Origin: Eukaryota sp. TZLM1-RC | Taxonomy: Eukaryota > Metamonada: BaSk clade | Reading direction: 5' to 3' | Length of the DNA: 64,000 nt | Assembly (NCBI GenBank): GCA_040285825.1 | Contig: JAUPSS010000005.1 | Location: forward strand, 310,001 to 374,000 | Part shown: piece after piece, positions 41,301-51,854 of the stretch | How the letters are laid out: each line of letters opens with the position of its first letter | Position numbering within the stretch: the first letter of the stretch is position 1 | Notes under the pieces: model-generated | What the model was told of the DNA's origin: nothing | Seen by the model: the letters and a program-made list of their open reading frames with translations, nothing else | The model's database searches: none | Made by a program: the position numbers and the translations under genes

Positions 41301-43231
41301 ATTGTATTTAGAGTTTGTACATCGTTTTCAGTCAAACCTTGCCGAAATTGCTCCAAGGTTTGCATCGCTAATTGTGCATCCTCTAATGCTAAAGACTTTA
41401 AATAAATTTTGGTGAATAATAAAGATCTATAAATTAAAACTTTAATTCTCGTAATGGTAGAAGTAGAAAGTGATGTAATGGTTCCTAAAAGAGAGAATGC
41501 GTGTTTGTATTTTCGATTTTTAATAAATGATTTGGCTTTCGAAATAAGAGAATCGATGTATGTGAAATCGTGTAGTGATTTCAGTGAAAATGTACCAATG
41601 GAGCGACCAAAATTTAGTGAAATTTTGGAGTAGAGATCAATCACGTCATCATTCATCACGTGATCCATCACATGATCATCTTCTTCGTCACTGAATTCGC
41701 TGAAAAAATCAATATTGACATCATCTCCTATTTCAAATTCCACTACTGGAACACTTAGCTTGATGACGGTATGGGTGAAAACCATTCTAGAATCAAATTT
41801 TGAACCAAATTTTGAACCATGAGCACCATCAGAAGACTTGTCGATATTATTAGAACCAAAAAATGTAGAATTATTACAATTATTATTAATTAAATTTGTT
41901 TCTGAGTGGTTAATTCTTGGCCGGAAACATGGCACGAAAAGAAAAGAAAAATCACCATTGACAAGCCAAGTGACTAAATATTTTTCAAAATTTGGTAATG
42001 ATGTGTATGACGAAAAAACTGATCTCTTCTCTGACTTGAACGAAATATTGCGATTGAGACACGGGGTCGTTGCTGGACAAATGTCGAAATGGTCAAAAAG
42101 CTCAAAAAATGAACTTGAAGGATCAACAAAATTTTGAAACCACTCACCAAAAATTTCCCCAAGTTTTGATGCAATTATACCAACATTATTAGTTAAAACT
42201 TCAACATTGATTGGGCCTACCTTTAAACAATGATCCGTCTGAACATAATCTTGCAAGCAAAGCGGAGTTTCTAAATACTCCACAGCAAAAGGGCCATTTT
42301 CAACTAGGTCATGATCAATCAAAATTTGATTACCACTGAAGGAATCAATCATTTCAGAGATTGATTTGATTGAACATTTTGATACGCATACAAAGGGTAA
42401 CTGTTGTTGAATTGATTGATTCTGATTTGATTGATTCTGATTTGATTGGAGGTCAAAAACTGTGAGCCCTACGTCAACTTTTTCACAAATATCTTTTATT
42501 AATGAAGAATTGGATTGTGATTTTGAAACTTTCTTTTTGTCATCCTGGGGTTCTTTTTGAGCTACCTCGCGTGATTGTTGTACAAAGTCAAGTAAGACCT
42601 TGGAAGATTCTTCATCTTGAATTAATTTTTGAAAATTAAACTCTTTATTTAAATTATTTGAAATTGACCTTGATTTATAAAAAACTTGAATGTATTCCAA
42701 AACTTTAGATGAATTCCCCTTAAAAAGAGCATCAACAGCTTTACACAATGGATGACGTGATTGATTAACTGATTTATTGGTTTTCAAAAAAGTCTTTGGT
42801 TTTCTTTCAAAGTCATCAAAAGTCAAAAGATAGGCCGAGACTATTGAAGGAACAGAGACTGGAGTTTGGACTGCTGATTTGGCTAATAATTGTTGCAATT
42901 TAGTAACAGATTCCTTGTACTCTGTTGGTAATGACCAAGTTGCGGAAGTGATGGGACCATTAGATTCCTTAGTTTTGGATGGTTTTCGTATAGTAGGTCT
43001 TCTATGGGAGATGGCAATAGATGAAACGATCTTGAGACTTGATGAGTTTGTAGTTAGTGAAAGCGGAAGGGAGGGGATGTTGACAGGAGCACTGGTCTTT
43101 GTACGTGGAGAGCTCTTATGTGAAGATGACATTGGCGCGAGCGATGGTTCACTAAAAGGTTGAAGACGAACAAACTGTGTCCTAGATTGACTGAATGGAA
43201 TGGCTCGAGGTCTGACATATGAATAATACAT
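38324..43231 (-). CDS. Giant TPR-like helical-repeat protein of unknown function
   Basis: From the first ATG at 43231 the product is about 1,635 residues. The open frame extends 16 codons further to a TTG. The N-terminal quarter is Ser/Thr/Pro-rich and low in structure, with a short NQ-S repeat (N-Q-S-N-Q-N-Q-S) and a T-P-T-Y-M-Y-Y start. From about residue 560 to the end it is a long alpha solenoid with TPR-like helix pairs (Y-K-H-A-F-S-L-L-G, then A-L-E-I-Q-P-R-H-P-Y-T-C-F-Y-Y-A-R, then A-L-T-L-R-P-P-A-P). TPR solenoids usually scaffold multiprotein assemblies. No enzyme motif was seen, and I cannot name a family. No introns are needed across 4.9 kb. A Fanzor relic ends 100 bp upstream of the ATG, same strand. 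Confidence 0.85.
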   Translation of the reverse strand: MYYSYVRPRAIPFSQSRTQFVRLQPFSEPSLAPMSSSHKSSPRTKTSAPVNIPSLPLSLTTNSSSLKIVSSIAISHRRPTIRKPSKTKESNGPITSATWSLPTEYKESVTKLQQLLAKSAVQTPVSVPSIVSAYLLTFDDFERKPKTFLKTNKSVNQSRHPLCKAVDALFKGNSSKVLEYIQVFYKSRSISNNLNKEFNFQKLIQDEESSKVLLDFVQQSREVAQKEPQDDKKKVSKSQSNSSLIKDICEKVDVGLTVFDLQSNQNQSNQNQSIQQQLPFVCVSKCSIKSISEMIDSFSGNQILIDHDLVENGPFAVEYLETPLCLQDYVQTDHCLKVGPINVEVLTNNVGIIASKLGEIFGEWFQNFVDPSSSFFELFDHFDICPATTPCLNRNISFKSEKRSVFSSYTSLPNFEKYLVTWLVNGDFSFLFVPCFRPRINHSETNLINNNCNNSTFFGSNNIDKSSDGAHGSKFGSKFDSRMVFTHTVIKLSVPVVEFEIGDDVNIDFFSEFSDEEDDHVMDHVMNDDVIDLYSKISLNFGRSIGTFSLKSLHDFTYIDSLISKAKSFIKNRKYKHAFSLLGTITSLSTSTITRIKVLIYRSLLFTKIYLKSLALEDAQLAMQTLEQFRQGLTENDVQTLNTIKMLMVEAYLAQYHATSSTDTSAVSFLERALEIQPRHPYTCFYYARHLKLSARKNLQSSRDLYHKALLIGRKGLSALRLSQRNSRQVQNLERSLVELLADLYLSAGLYVYSAQCWFSLIQDENFKYFDSDMSSEPRIDYLLIFLRIIEIFIAGNFPREALSFIAKLEVIFEKFQNLKYFKYNNCPLSSILLFLRIKAHMELKHYTQAKLDLLLLSQEDSSSKLYFLTLLNSALVYCRLDDPDSSQSFLSNIENFNDYRTLIIQGCNHLINNSNSKAFISFNKALTLRPPAPVECLIHCFFVFFHNKNLHSLEFSTNVHLTADYIGLALAVSGLQENGSKSSSKKSYHLTPWNNWSRVSMSIYCNNQISNQISNQNLLSLWFILICLLDRKDQQGSPNSFSKNLLAALLFYWTNQAHESVNLLSRIINPNSASVEALLYAVGLLEVNDVSKGLEILSIIKKSSRSPSLRMRALLTEAMFFRKGKSNHLGVNNHSDDVLGDVTFDEIDVNLLNVSQLDDITYFFQGSLYFRDHHFYRSRELFSKVLHSNCDCFPAVFARFLSNLHLCLSECKKKSCHFLKRAQGDVIRLKKFKRSVIPLLAEALITHVEAMSTLNFDQVAFKYSECINFLSSDKFSKISQNLSHVQKEAHQEIKMACLRRRASVLFYLGENLASLNDVELFLSNFEGKDCSYFFNLRIDLEICNDIKNTINLRNSFISSEFQKFSLYSQTISQQLKLYPWDCRCFLIKSILFLRECKFQDSFYLVSNLMEILGSEKEVNLHSSFENFQLGSVAKDVKFSACLCQALNMSSLSDVHSLLSHCNPHDLLVISLSGQKRSASLGQNGFIFDLLKVLDFPNNYTFSQYFAHQNYNSLQNLIKCYRESFLEFIDSFHLNFESYQEIISDLENFFYYISIYIFLNLDFDLDLTERKVTKVLHSIEMDDFLVNRYGHIVCPLLINLALRNSSFSEALLILSRYNDFKCLELVKAAMKRIDQ

Positions 43232-43331
43232 GTATGTAGGAGTTACATATGTAGAAGACTGGGTTGAAAGATTGATCAATGGAAAAATCCAAATATGATT
43301 TCCAAGATTTACTGTTGCAAAACACTATAAC

Positions 43332-45115
43332 TTAAGACAGATATGGAGGCCTATCACCAACACTATCCTCTACAAAATAATCTACAATTTCCTTGATGTT
43401 GATACATGCTAACTTGTTACGATTCCATACCTTATTCTTTCCATCACATTCTTCTCTACAAACATCAGATCCACATCTTAACAAAGCATGACATTTCACA
43501 GTAGGATATTTCTCTCTCATCCATGGTCTAGGTATCTCAATATCAAGAAATACATTTACTGGTTTATAACAAGTTGGACACTTTGAAGATGTGTTTCTCT
43601 CATCAATTAAACATATTGTGTAACCATTTCTTTTAAAGAAATTTCTCCATCAAACTCCTCTACTTGATCGATGATGCTTTAAATTCTTTCTCTCATTGCC
43701 ATTGTCACCAAACATTAGGATAGTGTCTTCTTGCTTTCATTGCTTTTCAGCCATTCTTTGATAACTTAGCCTCTTTTTTCTGATGATGGACATATCTTTG
43801 CATTTTTTGAATGCGCCATATCATTAAACAGTAGTAATCAAATGTAAGTGTCGTGTTTGTCAGCTTCGAAGCAACATAAGAATAGAAATTATTATAAATA
43901 AAAGATTTTGATGATTCTTTTGATAATGTAGCTTCTGTTTCTTCCACTGTGATTCCAGTTTGTAAAATGTACTCTTTCCTTTTCAATTTTTTGAATTTTT
44001 GGTGAACTCTCGATACCCTTGACGACTCCAATTCTGTCAATCTCAGCCATTCATATTGTTTATCTCTTTTTAGTTGGTTTTTTGCATTAAGTTTGAATCA
44101 TTTTTGACTACAACAATAAAGTAATTCTCTTTTACCAGGATCAATATGTACTTTGTGTTTTGATGATAGAAATTCAACATCCAAATCATCCAGATAGTTT
44201 TCAGTGGTTGCAAACAGTGCACTATCAGGCTTGAATGACATGCCAATACAATCCTCTCTTGCAAGCTCAACACAGGCTGCAAAACTATCAGTTTTTATGG
44301 TGTTGTTAAACTTGTAGCCTTTTTTAGTAAATGGTCTATTAAATTCAAAAAAATATAACCAAAATAAATTTTGTTATTCTAGACTCATATGTTTAATGTC
44401 AGCTTTTGAATTCCACTCTGAATTATTTTTCTTGTCATTAATTTCATCATTTGTAAAAACACAACGCAAAATACCCCATAGTCCTTGGCTGTCAACTTCA
44501 AAAAATCCAGGAGTTTGATGACGTACAAATGGAATAGCATTAAATGTTTTTCCCTCAGTTTCTTCTATAAAAATATTTATCTTGATAGCTGATTTGATAA
44601 AAGATTGGAATATGTTTTTGCACAGTGCAAAGTAAGGCTTTAACTTCAATAGTCTACTCCTCATTTTTTGAATTTTTTACTACAATAGACATAGGAAAAA
44701 CTGAATTCACCCAATTCTCATCTTTCAATAATTTACAAATTTTGGAATGAGAACTCTTTAAAATAACAGTTTTTGCTGATTGATTCAAAGAATTTTCATT
44801 GTATTCGTTCAAGATTTCATCATCAGAAATTATAATGAAATTATCATTTTCATCATCAGTAGACGGAAAATTGTTACGATTAGTTGGAAGAAATAGATTC
44901 TCGACTTGACGTAACCTCCAACGAAAAACAGACTTTTCTCTTTAGGTCATCTCTTCTTCAACTTCCATTTTCTCAAAATATAGATTAATAAATTTTTCAA
45001 TGTATTGAGCACACCTCATTTGTATATTGACTTCTAAATTCGATGATTTTTTTAGTCAATTCTTTTTGAGCTGAAGTTTTCAAATGTTCACTATAATTTA
45101 TTCCAATGAGAAACT
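43332..45115 (-). pseudogene. Fanzor relic F3 (near full length, frameshifted)
   Basis: Three or more frames together cover most of a Fanzor of about 590 residues. In order are an N-terminal helical region (about 45110-44700), F-N-A-I-P-F-V-R-H-Q-T-P-G-F-F-E-V-D (about 44540), the I-K-T-D-S-F-A-A-C-V-E-L block (about 44290), and RuvC-I written H-I-D-P-G-K-R-E-L-L-Y-C (about 44140). Next come a basic helical region (frame 43747-44040), M-F-G-D-N-G (about 43715), D-E-R-N-T-S-S-K-C-P-T-C (about 43600), H-A-L-L-R-C ... W-N-R-N-K-L-A-C-I-N-I (about 43480-43410) and a stop at 43332. The RuvC-III aspartate is replaced by N. The Zn module holds extra cysteines compared with F1. A TGA at about 43675 and several frameshifts kill it. 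It is not close to F1, F2 or F4, so it is an independent lineage. Confidence 0.8.
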
Positions 45116-45460
45116 AAACAACAAACAGAAAATTCTAAATCTTCACATCTTAAATTGACCAAACAAAATTAACTGGAAGTTTTTCCTTCATCAAAACGAC
45201 CAAGAGATAACAAAGCTGAAGATAATAAGAGGACAACTCCTTTATAAATTGAAAATACAATTCTGTTCTGCCAAAACATTTTGTCAAAAACTCGTTCTGT
45301 CGATGTTTCACAATTTCTACAAAATCGTCCAAGAAAGATAAAGCAAGTGGTCCAAGCGTGTCATGCAGATATGAGAGAATGCAAATGGATAAAGGACATA
45401 ATGAGTACGGGATTGGGCATTCAAGGACAACAACTTTTGCAACAAGTTTCAAATTAAAAA
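45112..45460 (-). mobile_element. LINE-2 C-terminal fragment
   Basis: The minus strand (frame 45150-45452) encodes Y-S-L-C-P-L-S-I-C, then L-G-P-L-A-L-S-F-L-D-D-F-V-E-I-V-K, then the C-terminal end of LINE-2. It is close to the fragment at 56000-56650. It abuts Fanzor F3 on one side and a LINE-1 fragment on the other. Confidence 0.62.
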
Positions 45461-45462
45461 TT

Positions 45463-45846
45463 TATTAGTGACAACGCAAAGTTCTACTATTTTTGCATCA
45501 AATAAAGAAAGTTTAGAAATTGTTTCAGAAAAATGGAATCGATTTTTTCCTCAATCATTCAAAGGCAATATTCCTGAAGCAATTTATTTGAATTTGAAAT
45601 ACCCGCTTAGAAGATCACAAAAACGAATGACCAAAATGTATGAAAATGATCTTTTGAAAATACAAAAAAAACATACGCATCTCAGCTGTTTTAGATCAAG
45701 ATCTTCATTCATTACTATTGGAAAAAGGTATGTGCAAGAAAAAGTCATCAGATTCATCATTTGTTGTGACCTCTGCTGGACAAAGGTTTGGACTATGTGC
45801 CTAATATGAAACTTTTGTAATAAAAATGATATTATATATGAATAAT
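45463..45846 (+). mobile_element. LINE-1 fragment (thumb and linker), left of segment K2
   Basis: The frame 45468-45809 shows the LINE-1 sequence after the RT (F-F-P-Q-S-F-K-G-N-I, then L-K-Y-P-L-R-R-S-Q-K-R), matching 19060-19150. It is followed by a decayed linker. Sequence of the duplicated segment K2 starts at about 45847. Confidence 0.62.
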
Positions 45847-47000
45847 TGCTCAATCATCCAAATTGATACTGTTTAAAGAAACAAACAATACTGGGCTATT
45901 TTGTTAAAAAGAAATGATTAATACGTTTTAAAAAAGCATTTTATAATCAATTACTCATTTTTGATACAATTTACTTACTCAGTTGATCTGAAACGTTGAT
46001 TATAAAGTACAATTATAAATAATTGGAAACCAAGTAACTGCTAAAATAAGAACAATAAAAAACTGAAATTAAAATAGGAAACAGTTGTTAATTTAAAACT
46101 TACATGTTTTGTGATCAACACCCCACCAAATATCTATTGATGATGTAATATGAGAGAAACAAAAGGAGAATTACTTGGAAAGGATAGTCGAAACAAAATC
46201 TTTTTTCTGTAACCTATTAAAATCTGGCCATGAAAACAGATTCAAACTGTTTCAACTGAGTCTTGGCTTCCATTGCATTAGTCATGAAGGTGTCAATGCG
46301 AATGCACGTGCTCTGGAGAGAAATCCAATCTAGATCAGTCATTTAAAAACACTCAAACCTGAAAAAATGAAGTTAATGGTCAACTAAGAATTGCAGACTT
46401 TGGTACTTACAAAGTTATAGCTAACACCACCCGAATATCCACTTCTATTACCTTTACCCCCAAATATGCAGCTTTAGAGGTTTTTGATAATAGAATAACA
46501 GAAGCTTCTGATATTTATTCTATTGGAGTAATTGTCTGAGGATTACTTACCAATAAATTAGTGTTTGGAATAGAGTGATTCTGTCACACTAGATGGAGAG
46601 TTGGTTCATATAGCAAAAGAGAAAGGAGAAAAACAAACTTGAGCTTGGGTAAATAAATGTACTAATGAAAGCTGTTGACTAAAGGTATTAGAAATAGTGA
46701 TTCGGCGAAAAACTGATGACGTGGCGTGGCGTGGCATTGGTTCTTTTAAGGATTGGTGTGTGATCGGAGGCAGAGCTCAAGGGGTACAGACGTGATGAAC
46801 GGGCATGAACTTCAGGAGCAGTGGAAAGGACAGACTTTCCTTGTGCAGCAAATCTGTTACAAAGTTCTCGGCAAAGAGTGGTCCGTATTGTGACGGGAAA
46901 GGGGAGAGACCATTGACACATCTATAAACCCTTGACAAGACATTGATCAAAAAACATGCAAGTTTTGTGGGTCCTCATGAAAAGAGAAAACAAAAACAAG
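45847..47000 (+). repeat. Duplicated segment K2 carrying the same dead protein kinase
   Basis: Second copy of the 20412-21597 segment. The kinase relic is at 46366-46570 (DFG, T-P-K-Y-A-A, E-A-S-D-I-Y-S) with the same TGA codon. The minus-strand 41-codon frame is at 46217-46342, with three amino-acid differences from K1. It sits between two LINE-1 pieces, but the LINE sequence between them is missing, so this is not a clean insertion. Confidence 0.7.
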
Positions 47001-47170
47001 AGTCTAGTTGATTTGCGATTTCTAAATGCTGGATGCTCTCAAATTCAATTTGCTAAATTTTATCGTTTACAACGATTCTTTTATCGAATTAAAGATGCAA
47101 TAGCGAGAAAACAAGCAGATAAGGATTTTGGAGAAGAAATTTTGGTTCACTGAATTGAGTCCCATTAGTT
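47001..47170 (+). mobile_element. LINE-1 C-terminus and 3' tail, right of segment K2
   Basis: The frame encodes S-Q-I-Q-F-A-K-F-Y-R-L ... R-I-K-D-A-I-A-R-K-Q-A-D-K-D-F-G-E-E-I-L-V-H and a stop, the conserved LINE-1 end (compare about 19920-20028). Confidence 0.68.
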
Positions 47171-47214
47171 CTCATTTAGTTTTATTGAGTAATGTTATTT
47201 TTATTCCTTCTTCC

Positions 47215-49137
47215 ATAGGTCATTCTTGATACTGCTTCCTGTGCCTTGTTTTATTGTCCATCCAGGAAGCCTTTAAATAAAGTTCAAAATTTGCCTTTGA
47301 AGAAACATATTAAACTTCATGTTGATAGGTTATGTTTTGGTTCAAAAATTAACCACTTAATTCGTTCCATTCCTCCAGTTTTGAGCACTCACTTTGTCAA
47401 ACAGTATTTGTTTAAGAAAGTCCAATTTTTGGGTTCAGTACCTAACATCAATAATATTGATGATATTCTTTTTCAAGCTTTGAAATCGCATAAGCATGGT
47501 GGTATTGGCCTAACACGTTCATCTATTTTATCAAATGTTAAGTTTTTAGGTGGAATTAAGAACTTCCTGTATGAATTTGCTCTAAGGTTTCCACATCCAT
47601 GGATTTACTGAGCACTCAACTCTTCTTCAGTTGCAGAGAAATTTCTACGTAACGTCCTGGACAATTGTTTCAATGATTTTCGGAAATCATAATTTTCTGC
47701 AAAAGTTGTAATGCTGTATGGTTAAACATTGTACAGAATAGAGATAAAAGATAAAGGTATTTATTCAATTTCACTGGCCCTTATAAAGGCCATCACTAGT
47801 GAAGTCTATACTAGACTAATTGTCCACAGTACAACAGTTGACTTTACCTCGATTGAAACTAAAGATTTGCCAAACTTGTTCAAAAATGTTCCTAGATTAT
47901 CATTTATTGAGAAGCAGAATCAGTGAACAATTAAATCAGCATGGCTAACAACTCCGGTGATTGTTCTTTGAAATTATGTTTGTCTTCTTTGTGCAGTATT
48001 CTTTTCAAAATAGTTCATCATGTTTGATAACACAAGTTCTTCGCCGTGTTGGATAACTGCTCTCAGATATTCCATTTTTGACAGCCATGCGAATTAGACT
48101 TAATCTTCCTCCTCCCCAATGCTTATCAAATATAAATTACCTCATAATTTAATTTGTAAATGTTCTCGAGAAATTACAACTACTCATTTGTTAAATTGTA
48201 AACATTTTATTACTTTTAGAAGCAAGGTTCACGATGCTGTATGAGACCAAGCATATTGAAAGTGCAAGTCAAATGGAATTGAATCCTTCTTGGAACCTTT
48301 GATGTCAAATTTGTTTGATACTGAAGATGATTTTCGTAGGAAATATAGAGGTGATGTAACATTACCTGGATTGGATGAAACCTTTATTTTAGTGGATGTA
48401 GAGTCTGTTCATTTTTGTAATGTCTCAAATGAAAGGCTTGTTAGACTGCTGGCAGTAATTAGTCTCACTGAGACTAATTTTGTCGTGATACTAATTTCCC
48501 AGTGAGACTAATTTTATCCTCAGCAAATATTCCTTGTAGTGTGCTGTTTTGTGGATACTTGTTGTATTCTTCTTTCGGAACCGACAGTGGGAGAAATTAT
48601 CTCAGCAACAGGAGGGGTATCAGACTCGTTGATTTCAGGCTCAGTAGCACATTCAAAAGATGGTTGTTCCATGTCTTCCTTAAGAGGAGTAATGCGGGCA
48701 AATGCCTGGAGAAGAGGAGACCCCGAAAAGCGGTTATTCATAAGTATATGTAATGAAGAATCGGAATTAGTATGACCTTTGTATTAGTATTAGTATTAGT
48801 AATATTAGTAATATTAGTAATTAGTATTATCTTTATTGAATAAATACATTTTTGTTCTGAGCTTGGAGAAAAAACGGTTGAAAACACGAAAATTTATGGT
48901 ACTAATTGAGAACATAATTAGTCTCACTGAGACTAATTTTGTCGTGAGACTAATTACTGCCAGCAGTGTAATTCTGAAATTCATAATCCTCTTTCCAATG
49001 CTGAAAACTTCAAAATCAAAATAATAGAATGACCCTTTATCCAAATTGTCCAGCAACAACATGAGAAATACCATTAGTATCCATTTGTATTTTCTTATTT
49101 GGTTCACTTGCTCCAACGGCTTTACATTTCTTAGCAG
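47215..49137 (+). mobile_element. LINE-2 copy, left part, interrupted by a TA-flanked element and by Ty3-like element B
   Basis: From 47246 the frames encode the post-RT thumb (K-I-N-H-L-I-R-S-I-P-P, then H-K-H-G-G-I-G-L-T-R) and more linker (47729-47926). At 48150-48440 come the CCHC region (H-L-L-N-C-K-H-F) and the endonuclease (R-G-D-V-T-L-P-G-L ... I-L-V-D-V). The copy is cut by a 525-bp TA-flanked element at 48444-48968 and continues to 49137, where Ty3-like element B enters. It resumes at 55497. Several stops and frameshifts are present. The intact order relative to 17740-18653 proves this is one LINE copy with two later insertions. Confidence 0.75.
48444..48968. mobile_element. Tc1/mariner-like non-autonomous element (TA duplication)
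   Basis: 525 bp with terminal inverted repeats: A-CTGCTGGCAGTAATTAG at the left and the same sequence inverted at the right. Near both ends there are extra inverted copies of the palindromic motif AGTCTCACTGAGACT. The flanks are TA (48442-48443 and 48969-48970), and the uninterrupted LINE-2 copy near 18280 shows TTAATTCTG at this point, confirming TA target duplication. It contains a minus-strand 73-codon acidic frame, possibly a transposase tail, and an (ATTAGT)n microsatellite at 48782-48830. No catalytic domain remains. Confidence 0.82.
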
Positions 49138-49291
49138 TGTTAGTCTTGAATAGTATTTATAGTTAATAGTTTAGTTATTAGTATTCCGCCTGTTAGCTTA
49201 AGAAGAGAGAATACAATTCCTCTTCGTAATAAATTACACTTCTGTTACTCCGCATTGTAAGTCAGACAATAACCAACAGCCAAGACCATCA
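49138..49291 (+). repeat. 5' LTR of element B copy 2
   Basis: 154 bp, preceded by GCAG. The codon equivalent to the gag ATG in other LTR copies is AAG here (49259-49261 region), so this copy has lost its start. Confidence 0.93.
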
Positions 49292-51850
49292 ATACGTATT
49301 GGGTCGTCCCCGGCTCAGCGTAGGATCCTTGAGGAAGAGACTGGTTCCTCTTCCTCACCACTAACCACAGACCCTGCTTCCATGCCCCTTTTTTCGGTTG
49401 AAGCTTCTGCGTTTCCTGAAGCAACTTTCCCTGAGGGTTCCACCCCAAAAGAAGACAGTTCCCTTCCAGAGGATTCCGTTCCCATGGAAGGAAGCTCCCC
49501 TCCTCAGGATTCCGTTCCTGTGGAAGGAGACAACCCTCCCAAGGAGTCTGTTTCTTCGGAAGGAAGAAGTCCTTCGTTGGTCTCCTACGACGACGAGGGC
49601 GCAGAGGATTCCGTTGCTCCTCTCCCTCCTTCGCAATTGAGGGTCTCTGAACTCCCACCTTCTCCCCTCCATGAAAGAAGTTCTGAAGTACCACCTTCAC
49701 CTTCTACTCAGAGCAGAGAGACTGTTCAACCTTCTCTCGCGACAAAAGAAGGATTAGAAGAACAACCCTCTTCCTCTCCTACAAAGGTCATTGAAGTACC
49801 ATCTTCATCCCTTTCATCCAGTTCTGAGGTTCCATCCTCTCACTCTCAACAGCTTCTCCCTCCAGTTCCAACTGTTAGGAGAACTATTCAAAATCTTGCT
49901 GTCCCAACTTCAGGATCTCCTCTTACTACATCGACAGTAAGCGGAGTTAACAATCTGTCTGTTTCCCCTCCCCAGGCTAGAGATTCCACTCCTATTACAC
50001 CAAACTTTCCTTCGCATCTTTCCGAAGAGCAAAGGAAGAGGTATGAACTATTATTTTCGGATTTGGTTGACTATGAGGAACCTCCCAGGGAATTCTCTCA
50101 CATAGCCCAACCTCCGGTTCCTTCCACGGAACCTGTACCCGAAATTGATAGAGAAACTGGTGAAGTTTCTAACAAATATTTAGAACGTTACTTCCAAGAA
50201 GAACGAATCTGGAAACTGAAGAACAGACTGGCTAGAGAGTTACAGGCTAGAAGAGGAACATCCTCTACACCTGCCCATCATCAACCACTTCAATCAGTGT
50301 CTGTACCCCTCTATTCTGGCTCCTATGCTAGTAATAGCGTTCGTGAAAACAGTGCTTCCCGCCAGCACAGACCTAACGTTCCACATAGGGATTCCAGAGT
50401 TAACCCTAACGACCCTGAGGCCATTCCTCCTACGGAAATGAGCAAAGGACACCCCATTCTTTGGGCCTAGTATTGAAAACGAACTAGGAATTCGGGTCAC
50501 TCCCAGGATCGGCCCTTACCTTGCATTTGAAAGGATTGAACCTGAGAACGCTAGAGTTGATCCCGAACCATTTTTTGAACCCAGACCCGGTGTCAGGTAC
50601 ATGAGGACCACCAGAGAGGGTGTTTTCAGACGCTTCGCTGGAGATGAAGACAATCTCTTCATTAACGAAGCAAATCCTTGCCCTTACCCTAGGTTCAGCC
50701 CTGGGTACAATGCCTCCTTAGACATTTTAATTGATAGGGATCTTAGGACAGGCTGGTGGTTCACCGAAACCACCTATCAAGAAGGACTCTTTCTTTATGA
50801 TAGACGGCCTGATCACATCGCTTCCTTCTGTGGTCCCGACCATAGAAGAACTGGTAATCTCCAGAGAGCCCTCCAGTAAGTTACAGTATTTCCTGGTTGT
50901 GTAAAATCCAGAATGCTGAAATGGGTAATGGTTGAAGGTAGGATCGAAAAGACTCGCTTGGTGCAACCAGCAGTATCTTCTCACCAGGTTCCAGCCCAAT
51001 TTGAAGATGCTCAAGAGTCACCTTAGCCTCAACAGAGTGAAACTCCATCTTGCTCCGCTCAACCTCCTGAATCACCACAACCTCCTATGGAAACTGATTC
51101 ACTTCCTACCACGAAAACCTCTAATCCCAACCAACCTGCTATGGAACAAGCCGATGACGATGTTGTCTTTGTGAGCAGTGAATCACCCACCCCCACCACA
51201 TCTTCTGATGCGGTACCTGCTCCCATCACTCCCGTTAGTCGAGCTCCTCAACCCCAACCTACACCTTCCACGACAGGTTCAACATCCTCCATTTCCTCAC
51301 ATCATTCACCCTTCTCGGGCACATATGAAAGTAGCCTTCTCCTTTCTTCAATGATTGGATCAAGAGATCGAGATGACAGACGTAGGGACCGTCCTAAACG
51401 TCCATTTCTTGAAGCTTCCGATCTGAGAGACACTGATAAACTCCTAAAGTTTGTCAACAAGTTCATTCTCTGGAGTCGTACCGACCGAGTCCTAAGAGAA
51501 ACGAGAGGTAACGTTGAGGATCCAGCCCAGATAGCTCTAGCCAACGAAGTTGCCAGACTACGTGAAGAATTAGAACTAGCTAGAAAAGGTTCCCAACCAT
51601 GGATCAATGAGTATTTTGGTAACATCACTGGAGAACCAGTTCACGAATGGGACTTGTTCCGTCAAGCCATGAGGATCAAACCCCGAGGCCTCGCTGAATG
51701 TGTCACCCCCGAGGAGGTGCTCACCTAGCTATCTCTTCTCCCACGGTCCCTACCTCAAGAGATGAACGCATCATTTGGGCTCAAATTCTAAGAAGAACCC
51801 AATTCAGCAGACTGGATGAGGCTAATCGAGTAATTGCAGCATAGCACGTT
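49292..51850 (+). pseudogene. Gag of element B copy 2 (frameshifts, stops, 3' deletion)
   Basis: The N-terminal Ser/Pro/Glu-rich half is read in 49382-50470 and contains E-G-S-S-P-P-Q-D-S-V-P-V-E-G-D-type repeats. A frameshift near 50455 moves the middle domain to 50601-50879 (REGVFRRFAGDEDNLF, WWFTETTY). A TAA at 50878-50880 and further lesions follow. The helical region (DLRDTDKLLKFVNKFILWSR) is in 51087-51728. After about 51850 the expected C-terminal gag, zinc knuckle and protease catalytic site are missing, and the sequence jumps into the protease flap. Confidence 0.78.
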
Positions 51851-51854
51851 CCAA

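Noticed and set aside
38324-43279. Start of the helical-repeat gene at 43279
   Set aside because: That codon is TTG. The first ATG is at 43231 and was used. The same reasoning moved TatD from 26737 to 26677, the small membrane gene from 16937 to 16886 and the IPT gene from 10534 to 10537.
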